Shown one piece after another: positions 55,004-63,127 of a stretch of 64,000 nucleotides of DNA; the first letter of the stretch is position 1; every line of letters starts with the position of its first letter. The stretch comes from Bacteroidota bacterium (lineage in GTDB: Bacteria; Bacteroidota; Bacteroidia; Sphingobacteriales; Sphingobacteriaceae). Location of the stretch: contig JABDFM010000004.1 of NCBI GenBank assembly GCA_013286565.1, forward strand, positions 1-64,000, written 5' to 3'. The notes beneath the pieces are model-generated. The model was not told the origin of the DNA and searched no databases. It saw only the letters and a program-made list of their open reading frames with translations. Both the position numbers and the translations under genes were made by a program.

Positions 55004-56014
55004 TTAGTTCTCCCACTTTATTGTGTCTTTATTTTGCTTGATGTACTCATAACTCTGGTCAAAATATTTTCGCATGCTTTTATTTAAGTACTGCTTCCAT
55101 GATATGTCTTCATTTCGGTAGTGCACTAACCAAGCCATGGCATAGGCAATAACCTGTTCGGGCAAATAGCCACTCTTTCTCATTCGCCAACCCTGATGTG
55201 TACTGCCCGTCCATTGTGCAAATTTGAAGTATGAATTTCCCTTAAATACTCCGAATCCAAACGCCACAGCAGTCAAATCAGTTAATAGCTCATCATTTTC
55301 TTCCATCCTGTACTCACCAAGCAATTTATAATGAGCCAACTCATGCGACATTGTGCTTATTAAACTTATGGGGTCCTTTAACTCTTCCAGTTCTATCCGG
55401 ATTTCCTTATGACCTAATCCATTGTCTATATATTTACCTGACGAGCTTTTCCAGCTGCCTTTTAATTTGTCTTGAGGAGTCGCAGTTATACCTTCAGAAA
55501 ATGACGTTGGCTTATTTGAGTAAAACATTAACTGAATTTCCCAGGCATCAATATGCATAATCGATATTAATCTTTCAAGAATATATTCAGCATCCTCTTC
55601 AGTTCCTGTAAATTCACGGTCAAAGTACTGCTTATCAGGAGTGATGGTACTTAGCGATTTTAAATATATTGGTTCAAATAACTCAGTGAGCAATAATAAA
55701 GAACGCTCTACCCATTTTTTGTCATTTTCGGTAATGGGAAGCTTTTCTTTCTTTCCCAAAGACAAAAGTGATTTGACGTTTAATTTTGTTTTTGGAATTT
55801 CGACCTTTTCATACCAATCGGCATGGGGACTCACCTGATTGCAACCGCCCTTTGATTTAAGGCAAACTGTGTTTTCGTAAACTTTTCCGCATCCTGGGCA
55901 ATTTGCTCTCGTGGCGAACGTATTCCATGCCGTTTTGCAAACAGAACATTGCCACCGACAAGTTTCATCGGGTTCCCATCCACATTTTGGACAACTTACG
56001 TGTACATCTTGCAT
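55004..56014 (-). CDS. Zinc-ribbon protein with a HELAH metallopeptidase-like motif
   Basis: 336 residues. The first 60 hold three Cys pairs (VSCPKCGWEP, WQCSVCKTAW, ANCPGCGKVY), a tandem zinc-ribbon. The middle has MSHELAHYKLLGEYRMEEND, that is HExxH at 224-228 with acidic residues 14-18 positions later (Glu242, Asp246), as in gluzincin peptidases. Residues 243-260 (LLTDLTAVAFGFGVFKGN) continue a plausible helix. No signal peptide, so cytosolic. Zinc-ribbon plus HExxH suggests a DNA- or protein-associated peptidase, but function is not known to me. Neighbours (msrB, sucD) give no clue. Confidence 0.7.
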   Translation of the reverse strand: MQDVHVSCPKCGWEPDETCRWQCSVCKTAWNTFATRANCPGCGKVYENTVCLKSKGGCNQVSPHADWYEKVEIPKTKLNVKSLLSLGKKEKLPITENDKKWVERSLLLLTELFEPIYLKSLSTITPDKQYFDREFTGTEEDAEYILERLISIMHIDAWEIQLMFYSNKPTSFSEGITATPQDKLKGSWKSSSGKYIDNGLGHKEIRIELEELKDPISLISTMSHELAHYKLLGEYRMEENDELLTDLTAVAFGFGVFKGNSYFKFAQWTGSTHQGWRMRKSGYLPEQVIAYAMAWLVHYRNEDISWKQYLNKSMRKYFDQSYEYIKQNKDTIKWEN

Positions 56015-56038
56015 GAATTTTATTTATCATCCTAAATT

Positions 56039-56067
56039 AAAAAATCCCGGCCAAAACCAGGATCTTT
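56039..56067 (-). terminator. Terminator downstream of sucD
   Basis: Stem ATCCCGG/CCAGGAT with one mismatch around a CCAAAA loop, flanked by an A-run and T-run so that it can work in both directions. Confidence 0.7.
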
Positions 56068-56124
56068 TTAATTATTGAACAGATTAAAACCTTTCAGCTT
56101 TTACCTTTATGCTTTCGCCTTAAA

Positions 56125-57012
56125 TTATGCTTTCACCTTTAATTTAGCCAATTCCTCTGCCATGGCAGCGCCGATATCGGCTGGTGATTTTACTACTCGG
56201 ATACCGCACTCTGTCATGATCTTCATTTTAGCGGCGGCAGTATCATCGGCACCGCCAACAATTGCACCTGCGTGACCCATACGGCGTCCCGGAGGGGCGG
56301 TTTGGCCTGCTATGAACCCTACTACGGGTTTGGTGCCGTTTGCTTTTATCCAGTAAGCAGCTTCGGCTTCCATGCCTCCGCCTATTTCGCCTATCATGAT
56401 GATGCCGTGGGTGTCAGGGTCGTTCATCAGCAACTCAACCGCTTCTTTGGTTGGTGTACCGATGATCGGGTCGCCGCCAATACCGATAGCAGTAGTGATA
56501 CCTAAACCTGCCTTCACTACCTGGTCAACCGCTTCGTAAGTTAAAGTACCTGATTTGGAAACTACACCCACATTACCTTTTCTGAAAATAAAGCCCGGCA
56601 TGATACCGATCTTACTTTCATCAGCAGTGATAATACCGGGGCAGTTTGGCCCGATCAAACGGGTATCCCTGTCCTTAATATATTCCTTCACCATGATCAT
56701 ATCCTTTGTCGGGATACCTTCAGTGATGCACACGATCAGTTTGATACCAGCTTCGGCAGCTTCCATAATGGCATCAGCAGCGAAGGGAGGTGGAACAAAT
56801 ATGATGGAAACATTAGCGCCTGTTTTATCAACGGCTTCTTTAACGGTATTGAACACAGGTCTATCCAGGTGTTTCTGACCACCTTTGCCGGGGGTAACAC
56901 CACCAACCAATTGTGTTCCGTACTCGATCATTTGCGAGGCGTGGTAAGTGCCTTCGTTGCCGGTAAAACCCTGAACAATTACTTTAGAATCTTTATTTAC
57001 GAGAACGCTCAT
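56125..57012 (-). CDS. sucD: Succinyl-CoA ligase, alpha subunit
   Basis: 295 residues. CoA-binding start [59 protein letters not shown] and the phospho-His loop [13 protein letters not shown] with the active-site His about 246. Forms succinyl-CoA ligase with SucC, substrate-level phosphorylation in the TCA cycle. sucC is not adjacent, so the subunits are encoded apart. The last codons are a KLKVKA tail that resembles the AAAGGTGAAAGC words of the spacer. Confidence 0.96.
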   Translation of the reverse strand: MSVLVNKDSKVIVQGFTGNEGTYHASQMIEYGTQLVGGVTPGKGGQKHLDRPVFNTVKEAVDKTGANVSIIFVPPPFAADAIMEAAEAGIKLIVCITEGIPTKDMIMVKEYIKDRDTRLIGPNCPGIITADESKIGIMPGFIFRKGNVGVVSKSGTLTYEAVDQVVKAGLGITTAIGIGGDPIIGTPTKEAVELLMNDPDTHGIIMIGEIGGGMEAEAAYWIKANGTKPVVGFIAGQTAPPGRRMGHAGAIVGGADDTAAAKMKIMTECGIRVVKSPADIGAAMAEELAKLKVKA

Positions 57013-57111
57013 AGTGTTTTAAAATGTACGGCAAAGCTAAAGTTATTACTGATAATCTCAAAGCCAATAAAGTCCTTATTTATTTGAATATTTAATGATG
57101 AATACACAAAT

Positions 57112-57198
57112 AGCCCCCTCTAAATCTCCCCCGGTTGGGGAGACTTTCATTGAGCATTTTAAAACCCCTCTCTATCGGAGAGGGGTTTGGGGTGAGGC
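57112..57198. repeat. Double-hairpin palindromic element overlapping the 3' end of the symporter gene
   Basis: Left hairpin TCTCCCC-CGGTT-GGGGAGA and right hairpin CCCCTCTC-TATCG-GAGAGGGG, flanked by AGCCCCCTC on the left and TTTGGGGTGAGGC on the right. Same design as the copy in the VWA gene. The right hairpin loop holds the symporter stop codon. Confidence 0.8.
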
Positions 57199-58410
57199 TG
57201 GATGAAACTCTCCTTCACTCTTCGCGATCACTATCGTAGCAATACCATTCCCGATCACATTGGTGATAGCCCTTGCTTCTGACATGAAACGATCCACTCC
57301 TAATAATATCGCCACACCTTCAACGGGTATAAGTTTAATGGCATTTAATGTTAACGTTAACACAATAAAACCGCTGCCTGTTACACCTGCCGCCCCTTTA
57401 GAGGTGATCATCATGATGCCGATAATGGTAAGCTGCTCCTCCCATGACAAGGGTCTGTGAAATACCTGCGCCAGAAATATCACGGACATCGACAGGTAGA
57501 TCGTTGTGCCATCCAAATTAAAGGAGTAACCGGCAGGTATTACCAACCCAACCACCGATCTGGAGCAGCCGAACTTTTCCAGCTTCTGCATCATGCCGGG
57601 TAAAGCGGATTCTGAGGACGAGGTTCCCCATACGATCAGTATCTCTTCCTTAATGAATTTAAGGTATTTCCAGATACTAAATTTGTAGAGGTAACAGATA
57701 AAATTGAGCACAACAAAAATAAACAGGATACAGGTAATATACACTGCAGCCATTAGGCTGGCCAATGGCTGCAGTGTTTTTATGCCATACGTGCTGATGG
57801 TATATGCCATCCCGCCAAAAGCTCCTATGGGTGCCACACGCATAACAATACGCATAATATTGAAAAACACTTTCGATAGCTTATTGAATAGATTGATCAC
57901 CGGCTGACCTGATTCCCCCATAAAGCTCAATCCGAAACCAAACAGCACCGCAAAGAAAAGTATCTGCAAAATATCGCCTTTGGCAAAGGCATCAAACGCG
58001 TTGCTGGGGATAACATTGGTAAAAAAATCAACCCAATGCATATCGGCAGCGGCTTTTTGGTAAGTAGCCAGTTTAGCTGCATCAGCACCATGCGCCACTA
58101 CACCATCGCCCGGCCTTATAATATTAGCTACCGTAACACCGATGATGAGCGCGAAAGAAGTAACCAATTCAAAATACAATAGGGCCTTGCCGCCTACCCT
58201 GCCCACCTTTTTCATATCGCTCATCCCGGCTATGCCCAATACGATCGTCAAAAAAATGATGGGCCCGATAAGCATCGTGATCATCTTGATGAACATTTTA
58301 CTGATCAGTTGGGCCGTTGGACCAAATTGCTTAAAATAAATCCCCACAATTACACCCAGCACTATGGCAACAAGAACCTGGAAAGTTAGGTTGGATAAGA
58401 GTTTCTTCAT
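57172..58410 (-). CDS. Dicarboxylate/amino acid:cation symporter (DctA/GltP type)
   Basis: 412 residues with eight membrane segments and two hairpin loops of the DAACS family. Motifs MIGPIIFLTIVLGIAGM and NIIRPGD lie in the first half; WGTSSSESALPGMMQKLEKF, IPAGYSFNLDGTTIYL and TSKGAAGVTGSGFIVL are the signature of the substrate-binding core. It imports C4-dicarboxylates or glutamate with Na+ or H+. The start at 58410 (MKKLLSN) is used. The C-terminus ASPQTPLR and stop come from a palindromic repeat, replacing the usual tail. Confidence 0.93.
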   Translation of the reverse strand: MKKLLSNLTFQVLVAIVLGVIVGIYFKQFGPTAQLISKMFIKMITMLIGPIIFLTIVLGIAGMSDMKKVGRVGGKALLYFELVTSFALIIGVTVANIIRPGDGVVAHGADAAKLATYQKAAADMHWVDFFTNVIPSNAFDAFAKGDILQILFFAVLFGFGLSFMGESGQPVINLFNKLSKVFFNIMRIVMRVAPIGAFGGMAYTISTYGIKTLQPLASLMAAVYITCILFIFVVLNFICYLYKFSIWKYLKFIKEEILIVWGTSSSESALPGMMQKLEKFGCSRSVVGLVIPAGYSFNLDGTTIYLSMSVIFLAQVFHRPLSWEEQLTIIGIMMITSKGAAGVTGSGFIVLTLTLNAIKLIPVEGVAILLGVDRFMSEARAITNVIGNGIATIVIAKSEGEFHPASPQTPLR

Positions 58411-58546
58411 GCAAAACAATTATACGATTATTTGTCTATTGTCTGAACCCTGGTTAAATAGATTAAAGGATTGCCATGATTGCAATTGTTACAAACCGGC
58501 AATAAACATATCTTCAACTTATAAAAAATGTAAATAAGTTTGTTGT

Positions 58547-58996
58547 ATGAGTTCAATTTATAATTTCCGCAGAGTATCCGGACAGCTATCCTGTTCAGGG
58601 CAGCCTACAGAAGATCAATTAAAGCATTTGGCCGGTGACAAATACCTGGTTATTGTGAATTTGGGACTGCTCAATACCAAATATTCATTGCCAAATGAAG
58701 ATGGAATAGCAACTGAGCTTGGGATTGACTATTACCATATACCGGTATTATTTGATGACCCGCAAATAAGCCAACTCGCCGATTTTATAAATTATATGGA
58801 TGAGCACAGCGGTAAAAAGACAATAGTTCACTGCGCCGCAAATTACCGAGCTTCTGTGTTTACTGGTCTCTATCTTTTCGCGACAGCAAAATTGGATGAA
58901 CGGGAAATGCAGGAATTTATAGAAGATGTATGGCAGCCGGATGCGGTGTGGCAGCAATTTTTGGAGGAAGGACTGGAATATATAAAGCAACGATAG
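58547..58996 (+). CDS. Tyrosine-phosphatase-like protein with a CX4R loop
   Basis: 149 residues. Landmarks RVSGQLSCSGQPTEDQLKHL (the DUF442/beta-lactamase hydrolase-like start), YHIPVLFDDPQ and the P-loop-like IVHCAANYRASVFTG. The loop has Cys-Ala-Ala-Asn-Tyr-Arg, that is C followed by four residues then R, rather than the CX5R of canonical phosphatases. This spacing is known to me from a subgroup of DUF442-like proteins, and activity is uncertain. No signal peptide. Stands alone. Confidence 0.75.
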   Translation: MSSIYNFRRVSGQLSCSGQPTEDQLKHLAGDKYLVIVNLGLLNTKYSLPNEDGIATELGIDYYHIPVLFDDPQISQLADFINYMDEHSGKKTIVHCAANYRASVFTGLYLFATAKLDEREMQEFIEDVWQPDAVWQQFLEEGLEYIKQR

Positions 58997-59054
58997 AGCA
59001 AATCAGTCACTCTATCCCATACCCGGGCTTTATAATTGAAGGAATAAATGGAGC

Positions 59055-59483
59055 TTATGATTGTATATAGCTTTTCAGATGTTCAATGGTTTCCAGGTGC
59101 GTCAATATAGTTTCGGTTACCAGGTCATTGATAGAAATGATACCGCATAAGCGGTCGCCTTCAAAAACGGGAAGGTAACGGATATTGCCCTCGCTCATAA
59201 TATGCATACAGGTTTCCACCGTGTTGCCGGGTATGATATGCGGCAGGTTGGTGGTCATGATTTCGCGTACGGTTGTTTCATCGGATGATTTCCCTTTCAG
59301 GATCACTTTACGCGCATAGTCCCTTTCTGTCAGCAAGCCTACATAGCCCCCTTGTTCCGTAACCACTACCGAGCCGATATTTTTATCGTCCATCAGTCTT
59401 AACGCATCCAGTACCGAGGTCTCCGCATCAATGGTGATCACATTACCCCCTTTACGGGTAAGAATATCCGAAACTTTTTTCAT
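59055..59483 (-). CDS. CBS-pair domain protein
   Basis: 142 residues, two CBS repeats: first TIDAETSVLDALRLMDDKNI to GLLTERDYARKVI, second IIPGNTVETCMHIMSEGNIR to GIISINDLVTETI. Stand-alone CBS pairs bind adenine nucleotides and act as regulatory modules. No partner enzyme nearby. The gap 59484-59818 after its start holds nothing recognisable. Confidence 0.9.
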   Translation of the reverse strand: MKKVSDILTRKGGNVITIDAETSVLDALRLMDDKNIGSVVVTEQGGYVGLLTERDYARKVILKGKSSDETTVREIMTTNLPHIIPGNTVETCMHIMSEGNIRYLPVFEGDRLCGIISINDLVTETILTHLETIEHLKSYIQS

Positions 59484-59818
59484 AACAGCGTGATTATTAT
59501 TTACAAATGGCTTATAACCAAATATACAAAATAGAATTTTAAAAACGGTATTTTAATGCCCGGATTATTTAAAAAAGTAATGTTCAATTTTAGTCCCCAT
59601 CATAAGCCCATCATTCACATTAAACATGAAAATAACAACCATCTGCCTCGCCATATTTTGCAAAAGCTATTTTAGGGTTTTTCAAGTAAAAAAAGGCGTT
59701 TTGAATCATATATAAAGAAATTTATTCCCCTGTTATCTTATTTATCTGATTTTTCACGTTTAAAGGTTTCAGTCACCCATAAACAAACCCAACAGGCTGA
59801 TTGTGTTTTACCTGATCC

Positions 59819-61027
59819 ATGTTTAAAATTTCGACTTTAATCCTATTTTGTTTTATACCGGGCATATTGATGGCTCAAAAGGCTATTGATCCTAACAGGC
59901 TAATAGATACCGCAGGCAAAAAGGATATTACTGATGTAGCCCGATCGATATTTCATATCAGCTCAAAACCTGTAGAGGCAAAAAAAAATAAAACCATTTA
60001 CTTTTCTATACTGCCGCTTTCATACGCTGTGCCTGGTGGTGGGCAGGCATTATTCACCTCAACCACTGCTGGCTTTTACCTGGGCGATCGCAGCACCACC
60101 TACCTCTCAACTGTTAGCTTTACGCCATATTTTAACTTTACAGGGCGATTCGGTATCCCCTTTCGGTCCAGTATATGGTTAAAAGATAACAGTTGGAACA
60201 TACAGGGCGACACACGCTTCCTGGTATATCCTCAATATACCTGGGGGCTGGGCGGTGGGGTGCCCGAGTATAATAAGTTTACGGTAAACTATCAATATAT
60301 CCGTTTCTACCAAAGCGCGCTCAAACGCATTACATCTTACTTTTTTGCGGGTATTGGTTATGATATGGATTATTACCTGGATATAGAGACCAATGATCCC
60401 AATGCACTTAAAAAGTTTACTGGCTACCCTTATGGCACCTCGTCCGAACAAAACTCCTTTTCGTCAGGCGGAACTATAAATTTACTTTATGACACTCGTA
60501 ATAATGACCTTAACCCCCTACCCGGATCATACACAAACGTAGTGTACCGAATAAATTCCATGGCGTTGGGCAGTAATGCTAATTGGCAATCGTTGTATGT
60601 GGATATGCGAAAATATATATCGCTGACATCAACTAAAGAAAAAAATATGCTGGCTTTCTGGACTTTTTATTGGACAGCATTTAATAAAGGTGTGCCTTAT
60701 CTTAATCTGCCCAGCATTGGATGGGACCCCTATCAGCAATCAGGCAGAGGGATAGAACAAAACCGGTACCGGGGCAAAAGTCTGGTTTATTTTGAAACCG
60801 AATACCGAAAGGATATCACTAACGATGGTTTACTGGGCTTTGTGGTTTTCGCGAATGTCAATTCTGTCACAGAGCCAAATACTAACCTTTTTACTTACTG
60901 GCACCCTGCTGGCGGAACCGGTTTGCGCATAAAATTCAATAAAAGTTCAAGTACCAATATAGCTATAGACTACGGCTTCAGCCAAAACTATTCGGCCCTT
61001 AAGTTGGGTTTGGGTGAAGCATTTTAA
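59819..61027 (+). CDS. BamA/TamA-type outer membrane beta-barrel protein
   Basis: 402 residues with a signal peptide (TLILFCFIPGILMAQ). Alternating-strand sequence throughout (FGIPFRSSIWLKDNSWNIQG, FVVFANVNSVTEP), and GIEQNRYRGKSLVYFETEYR matches the R-G-(F/Y) strand of Omp85 barrels. No POTRA domains, so it is a short barrel-only member, common in Bacteroidota. It ends in an aromatic residue (GEAF), as outer membrane proteins do. Substrate or ligand unknown. Confidence 0.85.
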   Translation: MFKISTLILFCFIPGILMAQKAIDPNRLIDTAGKKDITDVARSIFHISSKPVEAKKNKTIYFSILPLSYAVPGGGQALFTSTTAGFYLGDRSTTYLSTVSFTPYFNFTGRFGIPFRSSIWLKDNSWNIQGDTRFLVYPQYTWGLGGGVPEYNKFTVNYQYIRFYQSALKRITSYFFAGIGYDMDYYLDIETNDPNALKKFTGYPYGTSSEQNSFSSGGTINLLYDTRNNDLNPLPGSYTNVVYRINSMALGSNANWQSLYVDMRKYISLTSTKEKNMLAFWTFYWTAFNKGVPYLNLPSIGWDPYQQSGRGIEQNRYRGKSLVYFETEYRKDITNDGLLGFVVFANVNSVTEPNTNLFTYWHPAGGTGLRIKFNKSSSTNIAIDYGFSQNYSALKLGLGEAF

Positions 61028-61150
61028 TGAATTTCATAAACTCCGAGGGAATAAATGGAGTATATGCTTTATTATAATAAATTCCTTTTATAGCAATTTC
61101 TTGTATAGTTATACAAAACACGTAAAGAAAATATTACACGCAGAGGATTA

Positions 61151-61175
61151 TATGAGTGATATTTTATCACTCATA
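61151..61175. promoter_or_regulatory. Perfect inverted repeat in the -33 region of a response regulator promoter
   Basis: TATGAGTGATA-TTT-TATCACTCATA, an exact 11-bp inverted repeat, ending 15 bp before the -7 element. Its position suggests an operator; it could also be a terminator of the barrel gene, but no T-run follows. Confidence 0.45.
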
Positions 61176-61190
61176 AATCAAAAAACATCA

Positions 61191-61198
61191 TATATTTG
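61191..61198 (+). promoter_or_regulatory. -7 element of the 61.3-kb response regulator gene
   Basis: TATATTTG matches TAnnTTTG, 117 bp upstream of the ATG. Confidence 0.5.
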
Positions 61199-61314
61199 AT
61201 TCATATAATCATTCAATATCGATTTATAACTACACTTACTCTTGATACTTTTTCGTTGAGCATTTTTGCGAAACCCCTTTTAATACCCTATTGAGATTTT
61301 AAACTTTAAATAAT

Positions 61315-61674
61315 ATGTTAAAGCGCATTTTAGTTTTGGATGACAATAAGGACATACTCGACATTGTTACTGAAGCTTTATCATACGAACAGTTTGAAGT
61401 AAAAAGCGTTAATGAAAGTAAAAAAGTTATGCCTCTTATTGAGGAGTTTAATCCTGACCTGGTGATACTTGATTACCGTGTTGCAGGTGAAAACGGCGGG
61501 GAAATATGCAGGCAGATCAAATCGCACCCTAAATTTTACGATATACCTGTAATTATTTTTTCAGCTTACATCAACCACAATGATGATGTGATGGCTTATG
61601 GCTGCGATGCTGTTATTAATAAACCATTTGACTTAGTGGAATTAATTGAAAAGGTAAATAACCTTATTTATTAA
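61315..61674 (+). CDS. Single-domain response regulator
   Basis: 119 residues, receiver only. Acidic residues near 9-10 (VLDDNKD), phospho-acceptor Asp53 in DLVILDYRVAGENGG, Ser83 in IFSAYINH and Lys103 in VINKPFDLVELIEKV. Closest in the window to the receivers at 19891 and 62728. Single-receiver proteins of this kind are numerous in Bacteroidota and pair with hybrid kinases encoded elsewhere. Confidence 0.9.
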   Translation: MLKRILVLDDNKDILDIVTEALSYEQFEVKSVNESKKVMPLIEEFNPDLVILDYRVAGENGGEICRQIKSHPKFYDIPVIIFSAYINHNDDVMAYGCDAVINKPFDLVELIEKVNNLIY

Positions 61675-61878
61675 AGGCGATTTTTACCCCTGTATCATCT
61701 TTCAATCTCTTATAATCTTTTAAGGAATTTATAGTTTTCAAGAAAATTATTGCGGCATTTTTACTCTAAAAGCCGAAATTATCCTAACAATTTATTAATA
61801 CGGATTTATCATTTAGGTTTTCCTAAGGTTATATATTTGATAGGTGAAAAAAATACAATATCCTCTAATTGTATTAGC

Positions 61879-62070
61879 ATGCTAATGACAATAAATGAAC
61901 AAAATGCCGGGAGTGGATTATTTAGAAGAGTCCTGGTTTGTCCCAAATGTAAAGTAGAACTCGGTCACCGGGTGCGTCGTGGGTTCTTTTTTAGATATTT
62001 CCTAAACTGGCTACGCATAAAAAGATACTATTGCTATAAATGCAAACGAAAATATCACCTGTGGGGTTAA
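61879..62070 (+). CDS. Small double-CxxC zinc-ribbon protein
   Basis: 63 residues: LVCPKCKVELGHRVRRGFFF, then RYFLNWLRIKRYYCYKCKRK. Two CxxC pairs are separated by about 30 residues with a hydrophobic basic stretch. ATG 61879 (MLMTINEQN) is a possible start, and another lies two codons later; the long frame upstream is not conserved. Very similar in layout to the 60-residue protein at 62180. Confidence 0.6.
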   Translation: MLMTINEQNAGSGLFRRVLVCPKCKVELGHRVRRGFFFRYFLNWLRIKRYYCYKCKRKYHLWG

Positions 62071-62179
62071 TTATAAATTAACATTTCCTGACTTATAATA
62101 CCTAATTTGAGCAAAATATAATTTTCTTAACTTTAGTTTTTCTTAATTCAATTTTTTACTTTCACCTTTTAACTTAAAA

Positions 62180-62362
62180 TTGAGCAAGACTACTAAACCT
62201 ATTAGGCTTTATTATTGCCCAAAGTGCGGACAATCGTTTCACTACCAAATGCATCGAAGCTGGTTTGTGAAGTATCTTCTCTTTTTTATTCCTTTAAAAA
62301 AATATTTCTGCGCAAAATGTGCTAAACCGCGATACATTTCGGTAAAAGCTAACAACAAATGA
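62180..62362 (+). CDS. Small double-CxxC zinc-ribbon protein, paralogue
   Basis: 60 residues: LYYCPKCGQSFHYQMHRSWF, then VKYLLFFIPLKKYFCAKCAK. The order CPKC, His/Arg, aromatic WFVKYLLFF, K(K/R)YxCxKC equals that of the upstream protein, so these are tandem paralogues. The start is TTG at 62180, since no in-frame ATG precedes the CPKC motif closely. The 365-bp region 62363-62727 downstream is A/T-rich with nothing supportable except a weak -7-like TATCTTTTG near 62625. Confidence 0.55.
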   Translation: MSKTTKPIRLYYCPKCGQSFHYQMHRSWFVKYLLFFIPLKKYFCAKCAKPRYISVKANNK

Positions 62363-62727
62363 AATTTATTGAATAATGCCCGTACGCTTGAATGATCTGT
62401 ATATAATACCAAATAGCAGATTGTGCTAAATAGTGAACCAGTGTATCAAAAAGAGCCCAATAATATACATTTGATAGAAACAGGGATACGTTAAAAATAA
62501 CTTTTTTTTATTTTTTTTAACATCCATATCCTGTCAGGTACTATTTAAATTCAGCATTCAAACACGGGGAATTAACCATACTGATAATTTATTTCTACAA
62601 GAGAAACCGTTGCAAATAGTTATATATCTTTTGTATTACCAATCCATTTTAAATATTTGTTGACCAACTTGGTATAATAATTGCCCTATTATTTTAATAA
62701 TTATATAACATTTTAAAAATATATGTG

Positions 62728-63093
62728 ATGCAACGGATTTTAGCGGTGGATGATAACGAAGATATTTTAGAAGTTTTGCAACTGATACTTGAAGATTCTG
62801 ATTATGAAGTGGAAACACTTAGTGACGGGCATCTGTTATTTGATAAAATAAAAGCACACAGACCTGACCTTATTCTACTGGATATTATGCTTGGAAACAT
62901 GGATGGGCGCGAGTTGTGCAAAGATGTTAAATCAAGAAAAGATACGCACGATATACCTATCATATTAATTTCGGCAAGTCATAATCTGGCAGACCGCTTT
63001 ATACCGGGCAATGCACCAAATGATTTTTTAGCCAAGCCATTTGATATTAGCGAATTACTTAAAAAAGTTCATACCCAGCTATCCGCTGCATAA
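62728..63093 (+). CDS. Single-domain response regulator
   Basis: 121 residues. Acidic pair at 8-9 (VDDNED), Asp52 in LILLDIMLGNMDGRELC, Ser82 in ILISASHN and Lys103 in FLAKPFDISELLKKV. The start ATG at 62728 is used rather than the GTG three bases earlier. Third CheY-like receiver of the window. Confidence 0.9.
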   Translation: MQRILAVDDNEDILEVLQLILEDSDYEVETLSDGHLLFDKIKAHRPDLILLDIMLGNMDGRELCKDVKSRKDTHDIPIILISASHNLADRFIPGNAPNDFLAKPFDISELLKKVHTQLSAA

Positions 63094-63127
63094 TAGGTTT
63101 TAAACTTTCAAAATATCGAAAGTTGAT

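Noticed and set aside
59626-59715. 29-codon frame starting MKITTICLAIF before the BamA-like gene.
   Set aside because: No promoter element, no continuation and no partner; could be a decayed signal peptide fragment or chance.
62636-62818. 60-codon frame opposite the start of the 62.7-kb response regulator.
   Set aside because: Overlaps the receiver gene on the other strand and shows no protein-like features.
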